Assembly: GCA_002730875.1 (NCBI GenBank)
Contig: PCBI01000005.1
Location: forward strand, 1-64,000
Source of the DNA: Spirochaetaceae bacterium
GTDB lineage: Bacteria; Spirochaetota; Leptospiria; Leptospirales; Leptonemataceae
DNA: 64,000 bases
Direction of reading: 5' to 3'
Part shown: in pieces, positions 1 through 9,513 of the stretch
Position numbering within the stretch: position 1 is the stretch's first letter
Layout of the letters: each line of letters opens with the position of its first letter
Position numbers and translations under genes: made by a program
The notes under the pieces: generated by a model
Database searches by the model: none
What the model saw: the letters and a program-made list of their open reading frames with translations, nothing else
What the model was told of the DNA's origin: nothing

Positions 1-80
1 GACAATGGCGGACAATGGCGGACAATGGCGGACAATGGCGGACAATGGCGGACAATGGCGGACAATGGCGGACAATGGCG
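1..80. repeat. 10-bp tandem repeat, 8 perfect copies
   Basis: The unit GACAATGGCG is repeated eight times without a mismatch and runs off the left window edge, so the true copy number is unknown. The period is about one helical turn and is not a multiple of three. The array lies about 40 bp beyond the stop of the minus-strand 3D-domain gene and does not enter it. Perfect identity points to recent slippage expansion. Confidence 0.97.
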
Positions 81-123
81 GCGTTTCCTGCTCTTAACGG
101 TGGAAAATAAGTCTGTGCGGCTA

Positions 124-1305
124 TCAGGGATTCTTTCTGCATCGCACCGGGCGTCCATCCTTCGTGAACACTGCTTTTAAGGTTAGCGCCTTTTCTTTCG
201 CCGTATTTCGGTAGTCGTGGGTGCAATCGCCACGCATGGCCGCCTCTACATCGCACCAGACTCGCTTTGTATCGGTGGTCCAGATTTTCCAGTCCGAAGG
301 CACCAGGTTCGCAATTCCGCCGTCTATGAGATGATTTCGTTGTCGCTTCTCGGGCAGATAGGGATTGCCTCCTCCATGAGTGCCCACGAACATATCGATG
401 CGATCCTCGCGAATATAATAGGGCGATCCGGTGTCTGTAATGCAGAAATAGCCGTCATGGGTTTTGCCGCCGGGCATCTGAATGTTTTTTTCCGCCACCT
501 CCGGAATGTAGACCATAAGTCCAATCAACGTTCGTTTCGCGCAATTCTTGATTCTCGAGCGTAGACTCTTACAAAGACCGGGAAAACTCACAGCAATGGT
601 ACGGTAAGGAAACACCTGATAATTGTAGCCCGCGCCATGGCCCCAGCGCAGATTATAATTGTTATACTGCCCGGGACGTCCGGCATAATGATACTTCTTC
701 CCGTCCAGAGCAACGCCGCTGCCTTCCCATCGTACTTGCTCCTGAAAATCCTGCGAAGCATACCCTATGGTTTTGCCGGCTGGATTCCTGACCGGAACCT
801 TCTGACCTGGATGAAATTCTTCCATGGCCAGATGGTAGTACGTGGGCCATACCTTCCGTACCTGGATATGCTGAAAACCTTCGCCCGAAAGGGAGTCCAC
901 CTTTCCAGGAAGATCCACCAGTTGATCAAGGGTTAGCGGTGTATGGTCCAGTTGCTGTAGTTTGGATTCCAGCACCGGACTGTATTTCATGGAAATCAAA
1001 TGGTCCTTTTCCACATAGCAAACGTCTCCAGGTTGAGCGATTACTGCATTTCGCACAACGGGCACATAGACCTTGCCATCCTTTTCTTTTTCGGCTCCGG
1101 CCTTGCGCAGAGACTGGGCATGTGGATAAGTGCGCCGTATCGAAGCGCTGGCATCTGGCTCGCTGTAACAGGGGCAACCGCCCGCGTTGTTCAGGCATCG
1201 CCCCTTATAGATCTCGGGAAAGACCGGACTGTCCGCCTGAACGCTGGACGATTCGGGGGTACAAAAGCCAAGGAAAAGAATAGTGAGCCAGGTGACAGAA
1301 CGCAT
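124..1305 (-). CDS. Exported 3D-domain lipoprotein (MltA-type 3D fold)
   Basis: 393 residues. The N-terminus has a short hydrophobic segment ending at FLGFC, a plausible though loose lipobox at Cys15, so I expect a lipidated envelope protein. The C-terminal third carries the 3D-domain signature named for conserved aspartates: ITDTGSPYYIREDRIDMFVG at roughly residues 290-310. In MltA-type transglycosylases and related proteins this double-psi barrel forms part of the peptidoglycan-cleaving site. The middle region is Tyr- and Gly-rich, with paired cysteines (CLNNAGGCPC near the N-terminus) that could form disulfides. Gene context gives no partner: the barrel gene upstream on the same strand is separated by a strong terminator. 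A cell-wall hydrolase role is inferred from the 3D fold only; the full MltA domain is not recognisable. Confidence 0.8.
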   Translation of the reverse strand: MRSVTWLTILFLGFCTPESSSVQADSPVFPEIYKGRCLNNAGGCPCYSEPDASASIRRTYPHAQSLRKAGAEKEKDGKVYVPVVRNAVIAQPGDVCYVEKDHLISMKYSPVLESKLQQLDHTPLTLDQLVDLPGKVDSLSGEGFQHIQVRKVWPTYYHLAMEEFHPGQKVPVRNPAGKTIGYASQDFQEQVRWEGSGVALDGKKYHYAGRPGQYNNYNLRWGHGAGYNYQVFPYRTIAVSFPGLCKSLRSRIKNCAKRTLIGLMVYIPEVAEKNIQMPGGKTHDGYFCITDTGSPYYIREDRIDMFVGTHGGGNPYLPEKRQRNHLIDGGIANLVPSDWKIWTTDTKRVWCDVEAAMRGDCTHDYRNTAKEKALTLKAVFTKDGRPVRCRKNP

Positions 1306-1340
1306 GCTTCCTCTTGCCGCGTGGCGCGCCTGGTTGCAAC

Positions 1341-1375
1341 AAAAAGAAAGGCCGGTAGCGAACCACCGACCTTTC
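1341..1375 (-). terminator. Intrinsic terminator of the 1428-2432 gene
   Basis: Read on the minus strand, an 11-bp stem (GAAAGGTCGGT with ACCGGCCTTTC, one G-U pair) closes an 8-nt loop and is followed by five T residues. It lies about 50 bp past the stop of the barrel gene and separates it from the 3D-domain gene. Confidence 0.85.
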
Positions 1376-1427
1376 CATTTTACGCCCCACCCGGGGGATC
1401 TGAATCCTTCGATGCAGATGAAGTTAT

Positions 1428-2432
1428 CTACCTGAACTCAAAGTATTTTTCGATTCCGAAATAGATTCCTTCTACTCTTTCCTTCTTTCTTCCGTTATAG
1501 GCGGATACCGCATCAAGCAGGCTCTCTGACATGTTAACGGTGAAGTTCTGCGACGTGGGCGTCGTAACGAAAGTACCGTTCAGCCCCCGGTAACCGGAAT
1601 AAGAAACCAGGTCTACTTCGGAACGGTAGGTCAGACGGAGCATGAAGTCTTTGGTTACGTTGTAAACGATGCCCGCCTCGTACATGTTTCTGATGACATT
1701 GACATCGGCTTTCATGTTTTCGGCCGTGGTGGTCAAAGTTGTCCCGGAAGGCGCGTACGTGGTGCGGATGTAGTCCAGGCTTTCGGATCCCTTCTGCGAA
1801 AAGTCCACGGCGCTCACAAGAGAAAGACCGCTCCTACCAAAAGGAACCTTTACCTCCAGACCAACGGTGGGCATGAACATTTTGATGTCGCGATTGCCAA
1901 TGTAGTTCGTAGCGGAGGAAAGCCCGGCAGTTGTATAGGTAAAGATCTCTTCACTGGCGAACTGATGATTGTACAGCACGCCACCTCTAAGTATTAAATC
2001 GATGGGGGCTTTCTGTCGCGTATCCAGAAAGAAGATAGCCAGCCTGAAGGCGGCCCTTTCCCGGAACCCTTCGATATCGGCCTGACTCAGAGAGTTCAAA
2101 GAAAAGCCCTCGCCACGCCAGTGGCTTCGCTTCACGCCGTAGTATTCGGTTTCAAATCGAATACCTGCGGGCCAACCAGCGGGACCATAGTACAACATGA
2201 AAGGGTAGGCAAAGCTGGCATCTGAACGGAAATCGCCATAGGCTGTTCCCGGAGTGAAGCTGCTACTTCCGGAACCGATCAATGCATCGTCGGTCTGGAT
2301 GCGTTGCTGCAAGTCCAGGTTGAATCCCGCTTCTTGAATATCCCAGTAGCCAAACCTCAGCCCAAACTCTCCGGCAAACACCGGAGCGCTGATAAAAATC
2401 ACAAGCGCCGCAATAATTCCTCTAATCTTCAT
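1428..2432 (-). CDS. Putative outer-membrane beta-barrel protein
   Basis: 334 residues with a classic signal peptide (MKIRGIIAALVIFISAPVFA, cleavage after AlaPheAla). The mature protein opens with an aromatic strand (EFGLRFGYWD) and ends in EKYFEFR. Alternating polar/aromatic segments and near-C-terminal Phe residues are typical of barrels inserted by BamA. The start is secured by AAGGAG five bases upstream of ATG. No specific family is recognised; it could be an outer-membrane channel or a structural barrel. It is a monocistronic unit, because the terminator at 1341-1375 follows directly. Confidence 0.75.
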   Translation of the reverse strand: MKIRGIIAALVIFISAPVFAGEFGLRFGYWDIQEAGFNLDLQQRIQTDDALIGSGSSSFTPGTAYGDFRSDASFAYPFMLYYGPAGWPAGIRFETEYYGVKRSHWRGEGFSLNSLSQADIEGFRERAAFRLAIFFLDTRQKAPIDLILRGGVLYNHQFASEEIFTYTTAGLSSATNYIGNRDIKMFMPTVGLEVKVPFGRSGLSLVSAVDFSQKGSESLDYIRTTYAPSGTTLTTTAENMKADVNVIRNMYEAGIVYNVTKDFMLRLTYRSEVDLVSYSGYRGLNGTFVTTPTSQNFTVNMSESLLDAVSAYNGRKKERVEGIYFGIEKYFEFR

Positions 2433-2680
2433 AGTATCTCCTTCTGTAACGGCTTCTATCTTTTAGCCGGACCCGGTTCCCCGGGGATGCGCCGAATAAC
2501 GGAAGGGCACAGCGGATCGCTCCTGTCTGGCTTCCGTCGGCGTATCCAAATGCCCCACAGTTTAGACTCAGATAATGTGACTACGGTTCAGCTTTCAATC
2601 CTTTCTCGACAGCGGGTTCGGGCATGGAACCTCTAGAAACTTATTCGGCTTTTGCGGTCATGAGACCAATATCTGATAGC

Positions 2681-3946
2681 TTACCGGCTTACAACTCTGT
2701 CCATCTTCAGATAGGGCTGTAGCGCCGCTGGCAACCGAAAAGACCCATCGGGTTGCTGAAAGTTTTCCATGATTGCGATCATAGTTCTGCCCGCAGCAAG
2801 GCCGCTACCATTCAAGGTATGTACATACCTGTTGCCCTTCTCGGCACGATATCGAATCATTCCGCGGCGGGCCTGAAATTCGCCGCAGTTACTTATGGAA
2901 GAAATCTCCAGCCAGCGATCCAGTCCTGGCATCCAGACCTCCAGGTCATAGGTTCGCATAGCCGTGGCCCCCATGTCGCCGCTGGAAAGAAGCAAAACGC
3001 GATAGGGAAGCTCCAGAGCCTGTAGGATTCCCTCCGCATGGGAAAGCATTTCTTCATGAATTCGGGCCGAATCCTCGGGTGCGCATATCTGAACAAGCTC
3101 GACTTTCTGAAACTGATGAACTCGAACCAGGCCCCGGGTATCCTTGCCCGCGGCGCCGGCTTCGCGCCGAAAGCAACTGGTAGCGGCGGTAACGGCCACG
3201 GGAAGCTCATCCAGAATGGCATCCCGATAAAGATTCACCAGAGGCACCTCCGCAGTGGGAATCAAGGAAAGCTCGTCCGCATCCATGCGATAGTACTCCC
3301 CTTTGAACTTGGGGTACTGCCCGGTGGTAACCATACAATCATCGACTACCGTCGATGGCACCCAGGTCTCTTCGTAGCCATTCTCCCGCTGGCGATCCAA
3401 CATGAAATTGATTAGAGCGCGTTCCAGTGTAGCGCCCATACCGCGGTAGGTGTAGAACCTGGAACCGGACAACTTAACGCCGCTTTCAAAGTCCAGAATA
3501 CCCAGGGCTTCGCCCAATTCGTAATGCGGTTTTGGCTGGAAATCGAAGGACGGGATGGTCCCTTCTTTTCTTAGTTCGCGATTCTCCGTCTCCGGACCGA
3601 TGGGCACCTCGGGATCGAGCCAGTTGGGCAGATCCAGTATATGCTGTTCCAGGGATTGCTCAATCTGATTAAGATTTTCTTCCAGTGTCGCAATCTGCTC
3701 GCCGATTTTTCTAACTTCTTCCTTTCGCTTTTCGGCTTCCTCTTTTTCTCCGGAACCAATCAGTTTGCCAATCTCTTTGCTGGAGCGATTCCTTTCATTT
3801 CTGAGCTCATCGACTTCCATCTTCTTTTCTTTGGACTTCTCGATGAGTTCCCTTATTTCGGATACCGATACGCGGTCGTACATCCTATCCTTCAGCATCT
3901 TCTCCAGAGCATCCGGGTTTTCCTGTATTCTTTTCAGTTCCAGCAT
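2681..3946 (-). CDS. serS: Seryl-tRNA synthetase
   Basis: 421 residues, normal length for bacterial SerRS. It charges tRNA-Ser with serine in the cytoplasm. The first ~100 residues form the long antiparallel coiled-coil arm that grips the tRNA variable arm (Lys/Glu-rich, from MLELKRIQENPDAL onward). The class II catalytic core follows: motif 2 around TSCFRREAGAAGKDTRG and motif 3 around NGSGLAAGRTMIAIMEN. TAEVPL and the EISSISNC segment are typical SerRS active-site blocks. The start at MLELK matches the family. An AGGAGG lies 13 bases upstream, a little far from ATG. Monocistronic, with no T-box or other leader seen. Confidence 0.97.
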   Translation of the reverse strand: MLELKRIQENPDALEKMLKDRMYDRVSVSEIRELIEKSKEKKMEVDELRNERNRSSKEIGKLIGSGEKEEAEKRKEEVRKIGEQIATLEENLNQIEQSLEQHILDLPNWLDPEVPIGPETENRELRKEGTIPSFDFQPKPHYELGEALGILDFESGVKLSGSRFYTYRGMGATLERALINFMLDRQRENGYEETWVPSTVVDDCMVTTGQYPKFKGEYYRMDADELSLIPTAEVPLVNLYRDAILDELPVAVTAATSCFRREAGAAGKDTRGLVRVHQFQKVELVQICAPEDSARIHEEMLSHAEGILQALELPYRVLLLSSGDMGATAMRTYDLEVWMPGLDRWLEISSISNCGEFQARRGMIRYRAEKGNRYVHTLNGSGLAAGRTMIAIMENFQQPDGSFRLPAALQPYLKMDRVVSR

Positions 3947-4058
3947 GGCAAACTATTGACCTCCTGAGGATAACTTTCAGTTTCCGCATCCAGGGTCGGA
4001 AACGGTCAGGTGTTCTACTCAATGGGCGTCGGCCGGCCTGGAGTCAATCAGGATACCA

Positions 4059-5729
4059 ATGCAGGATGTACAGCAACAAAGGCTGTTTCCGGAAAAGGGC
4101 CCGGAGCGCACCAGGGATACGATACTGTCTCTTGTTCTGGGCTTAACGGGCAGTCTGTTCCTGGACGATCAGGAGATCTTTCAGTCCGATGTACTCTACG
4201 TTCCGGCAGTGATTCAAGATCTGTTCGGCGGAATGGGCCTGCAGGGCTGGTCCTTTACGCCGGCCGTATACTTCTTTCCCGACATTACACTGTACGGTAT
4301 TCTGTTTTCTGTCCTGAATCATAGTCTGGCGCTGCGATTGTACGGAATCTTGCAGGCTTCCTTTATAGCTTTCCTTCTGATGCGGCTCTTTTCGCCTCCG
4401 GGGAAGCGTTACGGCATTTTTCGACTATTGTTTTCGCTGCAGTTCCTTTCGCTGATCTATCTACAGGACTTTTACGCCTTTCTTTACCTGCCAGGGATGC
4501 ATTGCTCGGCCTTCCTGGTTACGCTGGCGCTATTTCATCGGATTCGCAAGGAGACATTGCTGCCCTGGAAAGGAATCTACATTATATTGCTTGGCCTTGT
4601 GATCGCTTCCGACCGGATTTTTCTTTTGTACGCCATTGTTCCTGCCCTTATCTCATTACTCTTCGCGCGACGATTACGGAAAAAGAATCCGGACTACGCA
4701 AAGCGCGTTCCTTCGCCCAGAATCCAATACTGGCTGAAAGTCCTATTCGCCTCGGCCGCTTTTGGTCTGCTACTCCAGGTGGCGATGGGGGCGCTCCTTA
4801 GCAAAGGCAAGCCCGCCGGCATACCGGCTCTGCAGTCTCTACTGGCCCTGATACGGGACTTCAACCAGGGCTTTGGCACGCCGAATCTTTTTTACATCCA
4901 ACTGGCAGTCTTCGCCGTCTTCAGCGCGCTTCTACTTCACAGAGTACTGCTGGCCACCGAGAAAGAGATTCGCCGGGCCGATCGCCCGTCGCTCATTTTC
5001 TATGGAAGGATCAGTTCATCCAATCTACTCCTCTTTCTGTGGCTGGCTCCTCTGGCTGCGATTGCAACCGGAGCCTATGTGGACCCGTACTCGATTCGCT
5101 ATTTTGCCGGCTCGCTCATTGTTTCCAACGCCGGAGCCCTGTCCATACTGTGCAACATTCGCAACAAGCCCACGGCGCATTTATCCCGGTTTACCGGTCC
5201 GCTCTCCATGGCCTTTCGCCGATCCGGCCCAGTGGCTGCAAGCCTGATGCTTCTTGCATTGGCCCTGGGCGACCGATTCCTCCTGCGACCTTCGCTGCTG
5301 GAGTACGGAAAGCATGGCGAAGACTGGCCACTATACTACCCGAATCACGTAGCCTGTCTGGATTCGCACCTGGAAGACGGCGCCACGGTGATGGCCGATT
5401 ACTGGCATGCAAAATCCATTTATTTGTTTAGCAGGGCTTCACTCATTTCCTATCATGCAGACTACGTAACCGGCCTGCCTTCCCGAACCATCGCCAATAC
5501 AAACTGGTGGAGGGATGGCTGGCCCCCGGAGGCTGTGTATATGGCCAATCTATCGCCCGAAGTAATCACAAAGGCCCTGGGGACTCCGACCAAAACGCTG
5601 AAGTGCAAGACCGGGCCCGATGCACAGAACCCGGAAGCTGTGGACGGGAAAAGCCACGCGGGGGGCGAAGAACCGGCGGGAAGCGAAACGACGCCGGTTC
5701 CGCTCTGGATCTATGGATCCGTCGAATGA
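4059..5729 (+). CDS. Polytopic membrane protein of unknown function
   Basis: 556 residues with about ten hydrophobic segments from residue ~60 to ~400 (for example SLALRLYGILQASFIAFLLM, GIYIILLGLVIASDRIFLLY, LLLFLWLAPLAAIATGAYV), followed by a soluble C-terminal part of ~150 residues. The layout of many helices with extended loops, plus a soluble tail mentioning YWHAK and HADY, resembles membrane glycosyltransferases or O-antigen-type proteins, but I see no diagnostic motif and leave the function open. The start follows a weak AGGA. It is convergent with tatD. No neighbour helps assign a role. Confidence 0.75.
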   Translation: MQDVQQQRLFPEKGPERTRDTILSLVLGLTGSLFLDDQEIFQSDVLYVPAVIQDLFGGMGLQGWSFTPAVYFFPDITLYGILFSVLNHSLALRLYGILQASFIAFLLMRLFSPPGKRYGIFRLLFSLQFLSLIYLQDFYAFLYLPGMHCSAFLVTLALFHRIRKETLLPWKGIYIILLGLVIASDRIFLLYAIVPALISLLFARRLRKKNPDYAKRVPSPRIQYWLKVLFASAAFGLLLQVAMGALLSKGKPAGIPALQSLLALIRDFNQGFGTPNLFYIQLAVFAVFSALLLHRVLLATEKEIRRADRPSLIFYGRISSSNLLLFLWLAPLAAIATGAYVDPYSIRYFAGSLIVSNAGALSILCNIRNKPTAHLSRFTGPLSMAFRRSGPVAASLMLLALALGDRFLLRPSLLEYGKHGEDWPLYYPNHVACLDSHLEDGATVMADYWHAKSIYLFSRASLISYHADYVTGLPSRTIANTNWWRDGWPPEAVYMANLSPEVITKALGTPTKTLKCKTGPDAQNPEAVDGKSHAGGEEPAGSETTPVPLWIYGSVE

Positions 5730-5808
5730 AGCGGCCGCTCAGAGGATTGCAGCGCTTAAGGATCCAGACGTCCCGCAATCATTGCAAGCGCTCAACAAGC
5801 TCTTCTGA
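5713..5808 (+). CDS. Possible 31-residue ORF overlapping the membrane-protein stop
   Basis: ATG at 5713 opens a frame ending at TGA 5806. The product begins MDPSNEAAAQRIAALK and looks like a soluble amphipathic helix. It overlaps the last 17 bases of the preceding gene and could be translationally coupled. There is no clear ribosome binding site and the length is at chance level, so this is only a candidate. Confidence 0.2.
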   Translation: MDPSNEAAAQRIAALKDPDVPQSLQALNKLF

Positions 5809-5819
5809 TCAAGGATCCG

Positions 5820-6668
5820 CTAGCTTGCTTTGAAATCCAGGAACTCCTGCGTATTGATCTCGATCTGCTCTTGAATCTTCTGTGGATCCTCGCCCAATCG
5901 CTCGGCGCGAAGCTTTTTCAAGAATTCCAGGGTGTGGACCACATAAGCCGGCTGGTTGGTCTTGCCACGATTGGGCACAGGGGCAAGAAAGGGCGCATCG
6001 GTTTCTACCATCAGGCACTCCAGAGGAAGGGTGGCGGCGGCCTCATGCAAGGTATGCGAATTCTTGAACGTTAGAATACCGCTAAAGCTTACTTTCCAGC
6101 CAAGGTCCACAAAGGGCATGGCTTCTTCGTAACTGTAGGTAAAGCAATGAAGCACTCCTTTTACCCCGCCAATCTTCCTTACGGCCTCCAGAGTATCTTG
6201 CACCGATTGAGTTTTGCCCGGCTCATATTGACGAGTATCCCGGGTATGTATGACCACCGGCAAATCCAGTTCCTTCGCCAGCTCCAGGTGACGTTTCAAC
6301 GATTCCTTTTGTTCATCGACGAACTCAGTGGTGTGGAAATAGTCCAGTCCGGTTTCTCCTATTCCCAGAAAGGAAGGCGAATCCCTGTTTTCGCGAACGA
6401 TTGCAAAGATATCATCCAGAGTATCCAGCTCGTTGGCCGCTTCCGGATGCAAACCGGCAGTCCAGCGAAAGGAGAAATCTGGCGCCGTTTGAAGCAGGTT
6501 CGAGTATTTCGCCTCGAGCCGGGAGTTAAAGGTAGCGGATTTAATATCGGTGGAAATTTGCACCAGCCCGGCAAGACCGGCTTCCATGGCATTGGACAGG
6601 CTTTGCTCCACCGGAATACCCTGGGAAGCTACAATATCCAGATGGCAGTGGGTGTCGAAAACGGACAT
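5820..6668 (-). CDS. tatD: TatD-family metal-dependent DNase
   Basis: 282 residues. It opens with the metal-binding HxH of the family (FDTHCHLD, residues 4-11). The remaining TatD landmarks are in order: GETGLDYF with a catalytic Glu, VVIHTRD, LHCFTYS and the final VETDAPFLAP. TatD enzymes are cytoplasmic TIM-barrel 3'-5' exonucleases or endonucleases implicated in DNA repair and turnover. The N-terminal half is slightly longer than in E. coli TatD, with an insertion around residues 25-80. Convergent with the membrane-protein gene and divergent from cstA. Confidence 0.93.
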   Translation of the reverse strand: MSVFDTHCHLDIVASQGIPVEQSLSNAMEAGLAGLVQISTDIKSATFNSRLEAKYSNLLQTAPDFSFRWTAGLHPEAANELDTLDDIFAIVRENRDSPSFLGIGETGLDYFHTTEFVDEQKESLKRHLELAKELDLPVVIHTRDTRQYEPGKTQSVQDTLEAVRKIGGVKGVLHCFTYSYEEAMPFVDLGWKVSFSGILTFKNSHTLHEAAATLPLECLMVETDAPFLAPVPNRGKTNQPAYVVHTLEFLKKLRAERLGEDPQKIQEQIEINTQEFLDFKAS

Positions 6669-6860
6669 ACTTCCAGCTCATTTCCGGACCGGGCAGTGTC
6701 AAGTCTCGATTGCTTGACATACATTGCCAGCGAGTCAGTTCTTAGCCTGGACTAAATCCGCCATTCGTGGGTTATGAACGATTGCATCAGAAACGTCCTC
6801 GTTGTAATAACCTGGAGATTGCTGATTTAACCCTGGAACCTGTCCACGCCTGGAGTTTTT

Positions 6861-8615
6861 GTGAACGCTACTTTACCCGCCATAGCTGTGATTCTCGCCT
6901 ACGTGGCCGGATACTTCTTCTATAGCCGATTCCTGGCTCAGAAGGTATTCAAACTTAGAGAGGATGCGATCACCCCGGCCCATAGCGAAAATGACGGTAT
7001 CGATTTTGTTCCCACAAATCGCTATGTGCTTTTTGGGCATCACTATGCTTCGATTGCAGGGCTGGCCCCTATGCTTGGTCCGGCAGTGGCTGTGGTCTGG
7101 GGCTGGCTACCGGCTTTACTCTGGGTTACCCTGGGCGCCATTTTCATCGGCTGCGTGCATGATTTTGGATCGCTGGTTGTAAGCGCCCGCGCAAAAGGAC
7201 AATCCATTGGGGCTGTGGCAAAAGGGATCATTCATCCCCGGGCGCGGCTGCTATTTCATATCATTATTGTATTTCTGGTGGCTCTGGCCATGGGCGTATT
7301 CGTATACGTAATCGCTCTTTTGTTCAGTCCGGCGCCGAATGCAGAAAACGCCGATATTCACTTCCCGCAGGCTGTGACTCCTTCCTTTGGACTGATAGTG
7401 GTGGCGGCGATTATGGGGTATTTGATCTACAAGAAGAATACTTCGCTAAAGATACTCACTCCTCTGGGTCTGCTGATTACCATCGCTCTGATTGGAATCT
7501 CCAGCTATTCGCATTACGGCGACTGGCTGGACCTGGGATATGTTGGTAAAGAAGGCATGGACCAGTCGGTGCGAATCTGGAGCGCCATTCTATTGGTCTA
7601 TGCTCTAATGGCTTCCATATTGCCGGTATGGTCTCTACTCCAGCCACGGGACTTTTTGAACAGCTTGCTTCTTTATGCCGGTATGATCGGAATCTTCGCA
7701 GGGTTCTTTGCCATACGCCCGGACTTTGTGGCGCCGGCGGTGCGAGCGGATGTGGAAGGATCCCCGGGACTGTTTCCTTTTGTTTTTATCATTATTGCCT
7801 GCGGAGCAGCCAGCGGATTCCACAGCCTGGTGGCCAGCGGCACAACGGCCCGACAGCTCAACAAAGAAACGGACGCCAGGTTCATTGGCTACGGAGGCAT
7901 GATCGGCGAATCCATGCTGGGCTTTGTGGCAGTTCTCGCCACCACGGCTGGCATGACCAGTCATGTGGAATGGGAAGCCCGCTACGCGAACTGGGGAGCC
8001 ATCCAGAGCCTGGGACCGCAAGTGGGAGTCTTCATTCGCGGATGCACCCGGTTTCTGGAAGGGATTGGCATACCCGCCACCGTAGGAGCATCCTTCATTA
8101 GCGTAATCGTAGTGAGCTACGCACTAACATCCCTGGATAGCGCTACAAGATTACTTCGCTACAATATTGAAGAAATCGGCGCGTTTATTAACGTGAAATT
8201 CCTGCAGGACCGGTATATCGCCAGCCTGCTGGCCATCGCCACCATCGCCTTTTTCGCCTACTACGAGATTGGCGGCAAGCCCGCCGGCCTGGCGCTGTGG
8301 CAACTATTTGGCACCACCAATCAGATCCTTGCAGGACTGGCGCTACTGGTGATTACCGTTTATTTGCTTAAGCGGAAATGGCCCTGGTATGTTTCCGGGA
8401 TTCCCATGGTGGCCCTTCTGATTGTTACCATCGATGCCATGGTGATCAAGATACTGGAATTCTATAATCATCCGCAGGGCACCGAGTGGCCGCTGGTCAT
8501 AATCGGAAGCCTGCTATTGGTTCTCGCAGTCTGGCTTATTCTGGAGGGGATTCTCGCGGTCTGGAAATTCAAGAAAAGCGGAACGACCGTCGAGCAGTAC
8601 GATGTGGAAGTGTGA
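6861..8615 (+). CDS. cstA: CstA-family carbon-starvation transporter
   Basis: 584 residues with more than a dozen transmembrane helices. The N-terminus (VILAYVAGYFFYSRFLAQKV) and the conserved block YVLFGHHYASIAGLAPMLGP are diagnostic of the CstA/BtsT family, which imports peptides or pyruvate by proton symport in the inner membrane. Further signatures are CVHDFGSLVVSARAKGQSIG and GFHSLVASGTTARQLN. Translation starts at GTG 6861; no ATG lies nearby and the family N-terminus fits. The length is between CstA (~700) and the shorter bacterial paralogues. Single gene, divergent from tatD; whether peptide or pyruvate is the substrate cannot be told from sequence. Confidence 0.93.
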   Translation: MNATLPAIAVILAYVAGYFFYSRFLAQKVFKLREDAITPAHSENDGIDFVPTNRYVLFGHHYASIAGLAPMLGPAVAVVWGWLPALLWVTLGAIFIGCVHDFGSLVVSARAKGQSIGAVAKGIIHPRARLLFHIIIVFLVALAMGVFVYVIALLFSPAPNAENADIHFPQAVTPSFGLIVVAAIMGYLIYKKNTSLKILTPLGLLITIALIGISSYSHYGDWLDLGYVGKEGMDQSVRIWSAILLVYALMASILPVWSLLQPRDFLNSLLLYAGMIGIFAGFFAIRPDFVAPAVRADVEGSPGLFPFVFIIIACGAASGFHSLVASGTTARQLNKETDARFIGYGGMIGESMLGFVAVLATTAGMTSHVEWEARYANWGAIQSLGPQVGVFIRGCTRFLEGIGIPATVGASFISVIVVSYALTSLDSATRLLRYNIEEIGAFINVKFLQDRYIASLLAIATIAFFAYYEIGGKPAGLALWQLFGTTNQILAGLALLVITVYLLKRKWPWYVSGIPMVALLIVTIDAMVIKILEFYNHPQGTEWPLVIIGSLLLVLAVWLILEGILAVWKFKKSGTTVEQYDVEV

Positions 8616-8745
8616 GGCCTCTAGAGGCTAGATGCAGAGGCCTGCGACTCTCCCCCTGGATGGCTCTGGCACGCTTCCTAATCGGGCCGGTCACCGGACT
8701 CCAGAGCCGCCAGGCAAGACCCGCCTTTCTTCGCAACCGCACCTA

Positions 8746-9150
8746 TTACTCGGCTGCCTCCAACGCATTCTCCAGACCTTTACGCAACTCCGGATTTATG
8801 GGCCCTGTAGATTTCTTTTCATGATCCCAGTAGGCCTGCACGGTTCGGGCGATGCAATGGATGGAGCCGTCCTTCCTGTTTCGTACTTCATAGCGGAAGT
8901 CCCAGGAGCCGCCCCCGATGCGAGAAACGGTTATGCCCACTTCCACTTCATCCAGGATAGTAACGGGTCTTTTGTAATCCAGTTCCGCATGGACGATTAA
9001 GAAGGGAAAGTCCAGAGCGCTCTTTAGCGGAAAAAGGGCGTCGTAGAATCGCACCCTGGACTGCTCGCAGTAACTCAGAAATATTGCATTGTTCACGTGG
9101 CCAAAGGCATCCAGATCTTGAAATCGAACTTCCACGGGATAATAGATCAT
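8746..9150 (-). CDS. Hotdog-fold acyl-CoA thioesterase (YbgC/4HBT family)
   Basis: About 134 residues from ATG 9150, giving MIYYPVEVRFQDLDAFGHVN. The motif RFQDLDAFGHVNNAIFLSYCE is the active-site block of the 4-hydroxybenzoyl-CoA thioesterase family (D of DAFGHVN as catalytic acid). The C-terminal YEV...A.T.QAYWD strand pattern completes the hotdog fold. Such enzymes hydrolyse acyl-CoA thioesters in the cytoplasm; the substrate is unknown. A longer upstream frame exists but has no family similarity, so the internal ATG is chosen. Divergent from exbB. Confidence is high in the fold and low in the substrate. Confidence 0.88.
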   Translation of the reverse strand: MIYYPVEVRFQDLDAFGHVNNAIFLSYCEQSRVRFYDALFPLKSALDFPFLIVHAELDYKRPVTILDEVEVGITVSRIGGGSWDFRYEVRNRKDGSIHCIARTVQAYWDHEKKSTGPINPELRKGLENALEAAE

Positions 9151-9469
9151 GATGCACAGTTTTTCGAGGGGTTCACCGCGGCAAGTGCTACCAGATAGAA
9201 GCCGTGACATGGCGTGCCGAAGCAATAGAAACAGGAGATCAAAAGATACCTTACGCCTCGCAACTGTGCTCTTCATGCCCCCCAAACAGCTATCTTTCCA
9301 GCGATGCTGCCCGGTTTTCCCGGAGCCACCGAAATCCACCGTATCCTGCCAATGGCACGGTCCGAGGTACGCAGCCGATGCTGAAGCGCCTCGGGCTTAA
9401 GGCGGTCCCGAGATCCACGCCCCGGGTTTCGCTTGCCATTTTTTCCGGCCTGCCCATATCTGCCCAAAT

Positions 9470-9484
9470 CGAGACTGAGTCTCA
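9470..9484. promoter_or_regulatory. Fur-like operator upstream of exbB (box 1)
   Basis: The sequence CGAGACTGAGTCTCA is a 7-1-7 inverted repeat with a single outer mismatch. It extends as pairs to 19 bp (9468-9486) and lies 30-44 bases before the exbB start. It matches the other three boxes of the heme island. The 7-1-7 spacing is that of Fur boxes, and each perfect half TGAGACT matches 5 of 7 positions of the enterobacterial half TGATAAT. Binding by a Fur-family protein is inference. Confidence 0.75.
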
Positions 9485-9513
9485 ATATTCTTACGGGGTC
9501 CTGGGAGGCGAAA

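Noticed and set aside
1-80. CRISPR array
   Set aside because: The units are contiguous 10-mers without spacers and no cas gene is present.
8617-8628. Palindrome GCCTCTAGAGGC just after cstA as terminator
   Set aside because: There is no spacer for a loop and no T-run, so it is not a convincing terminator.
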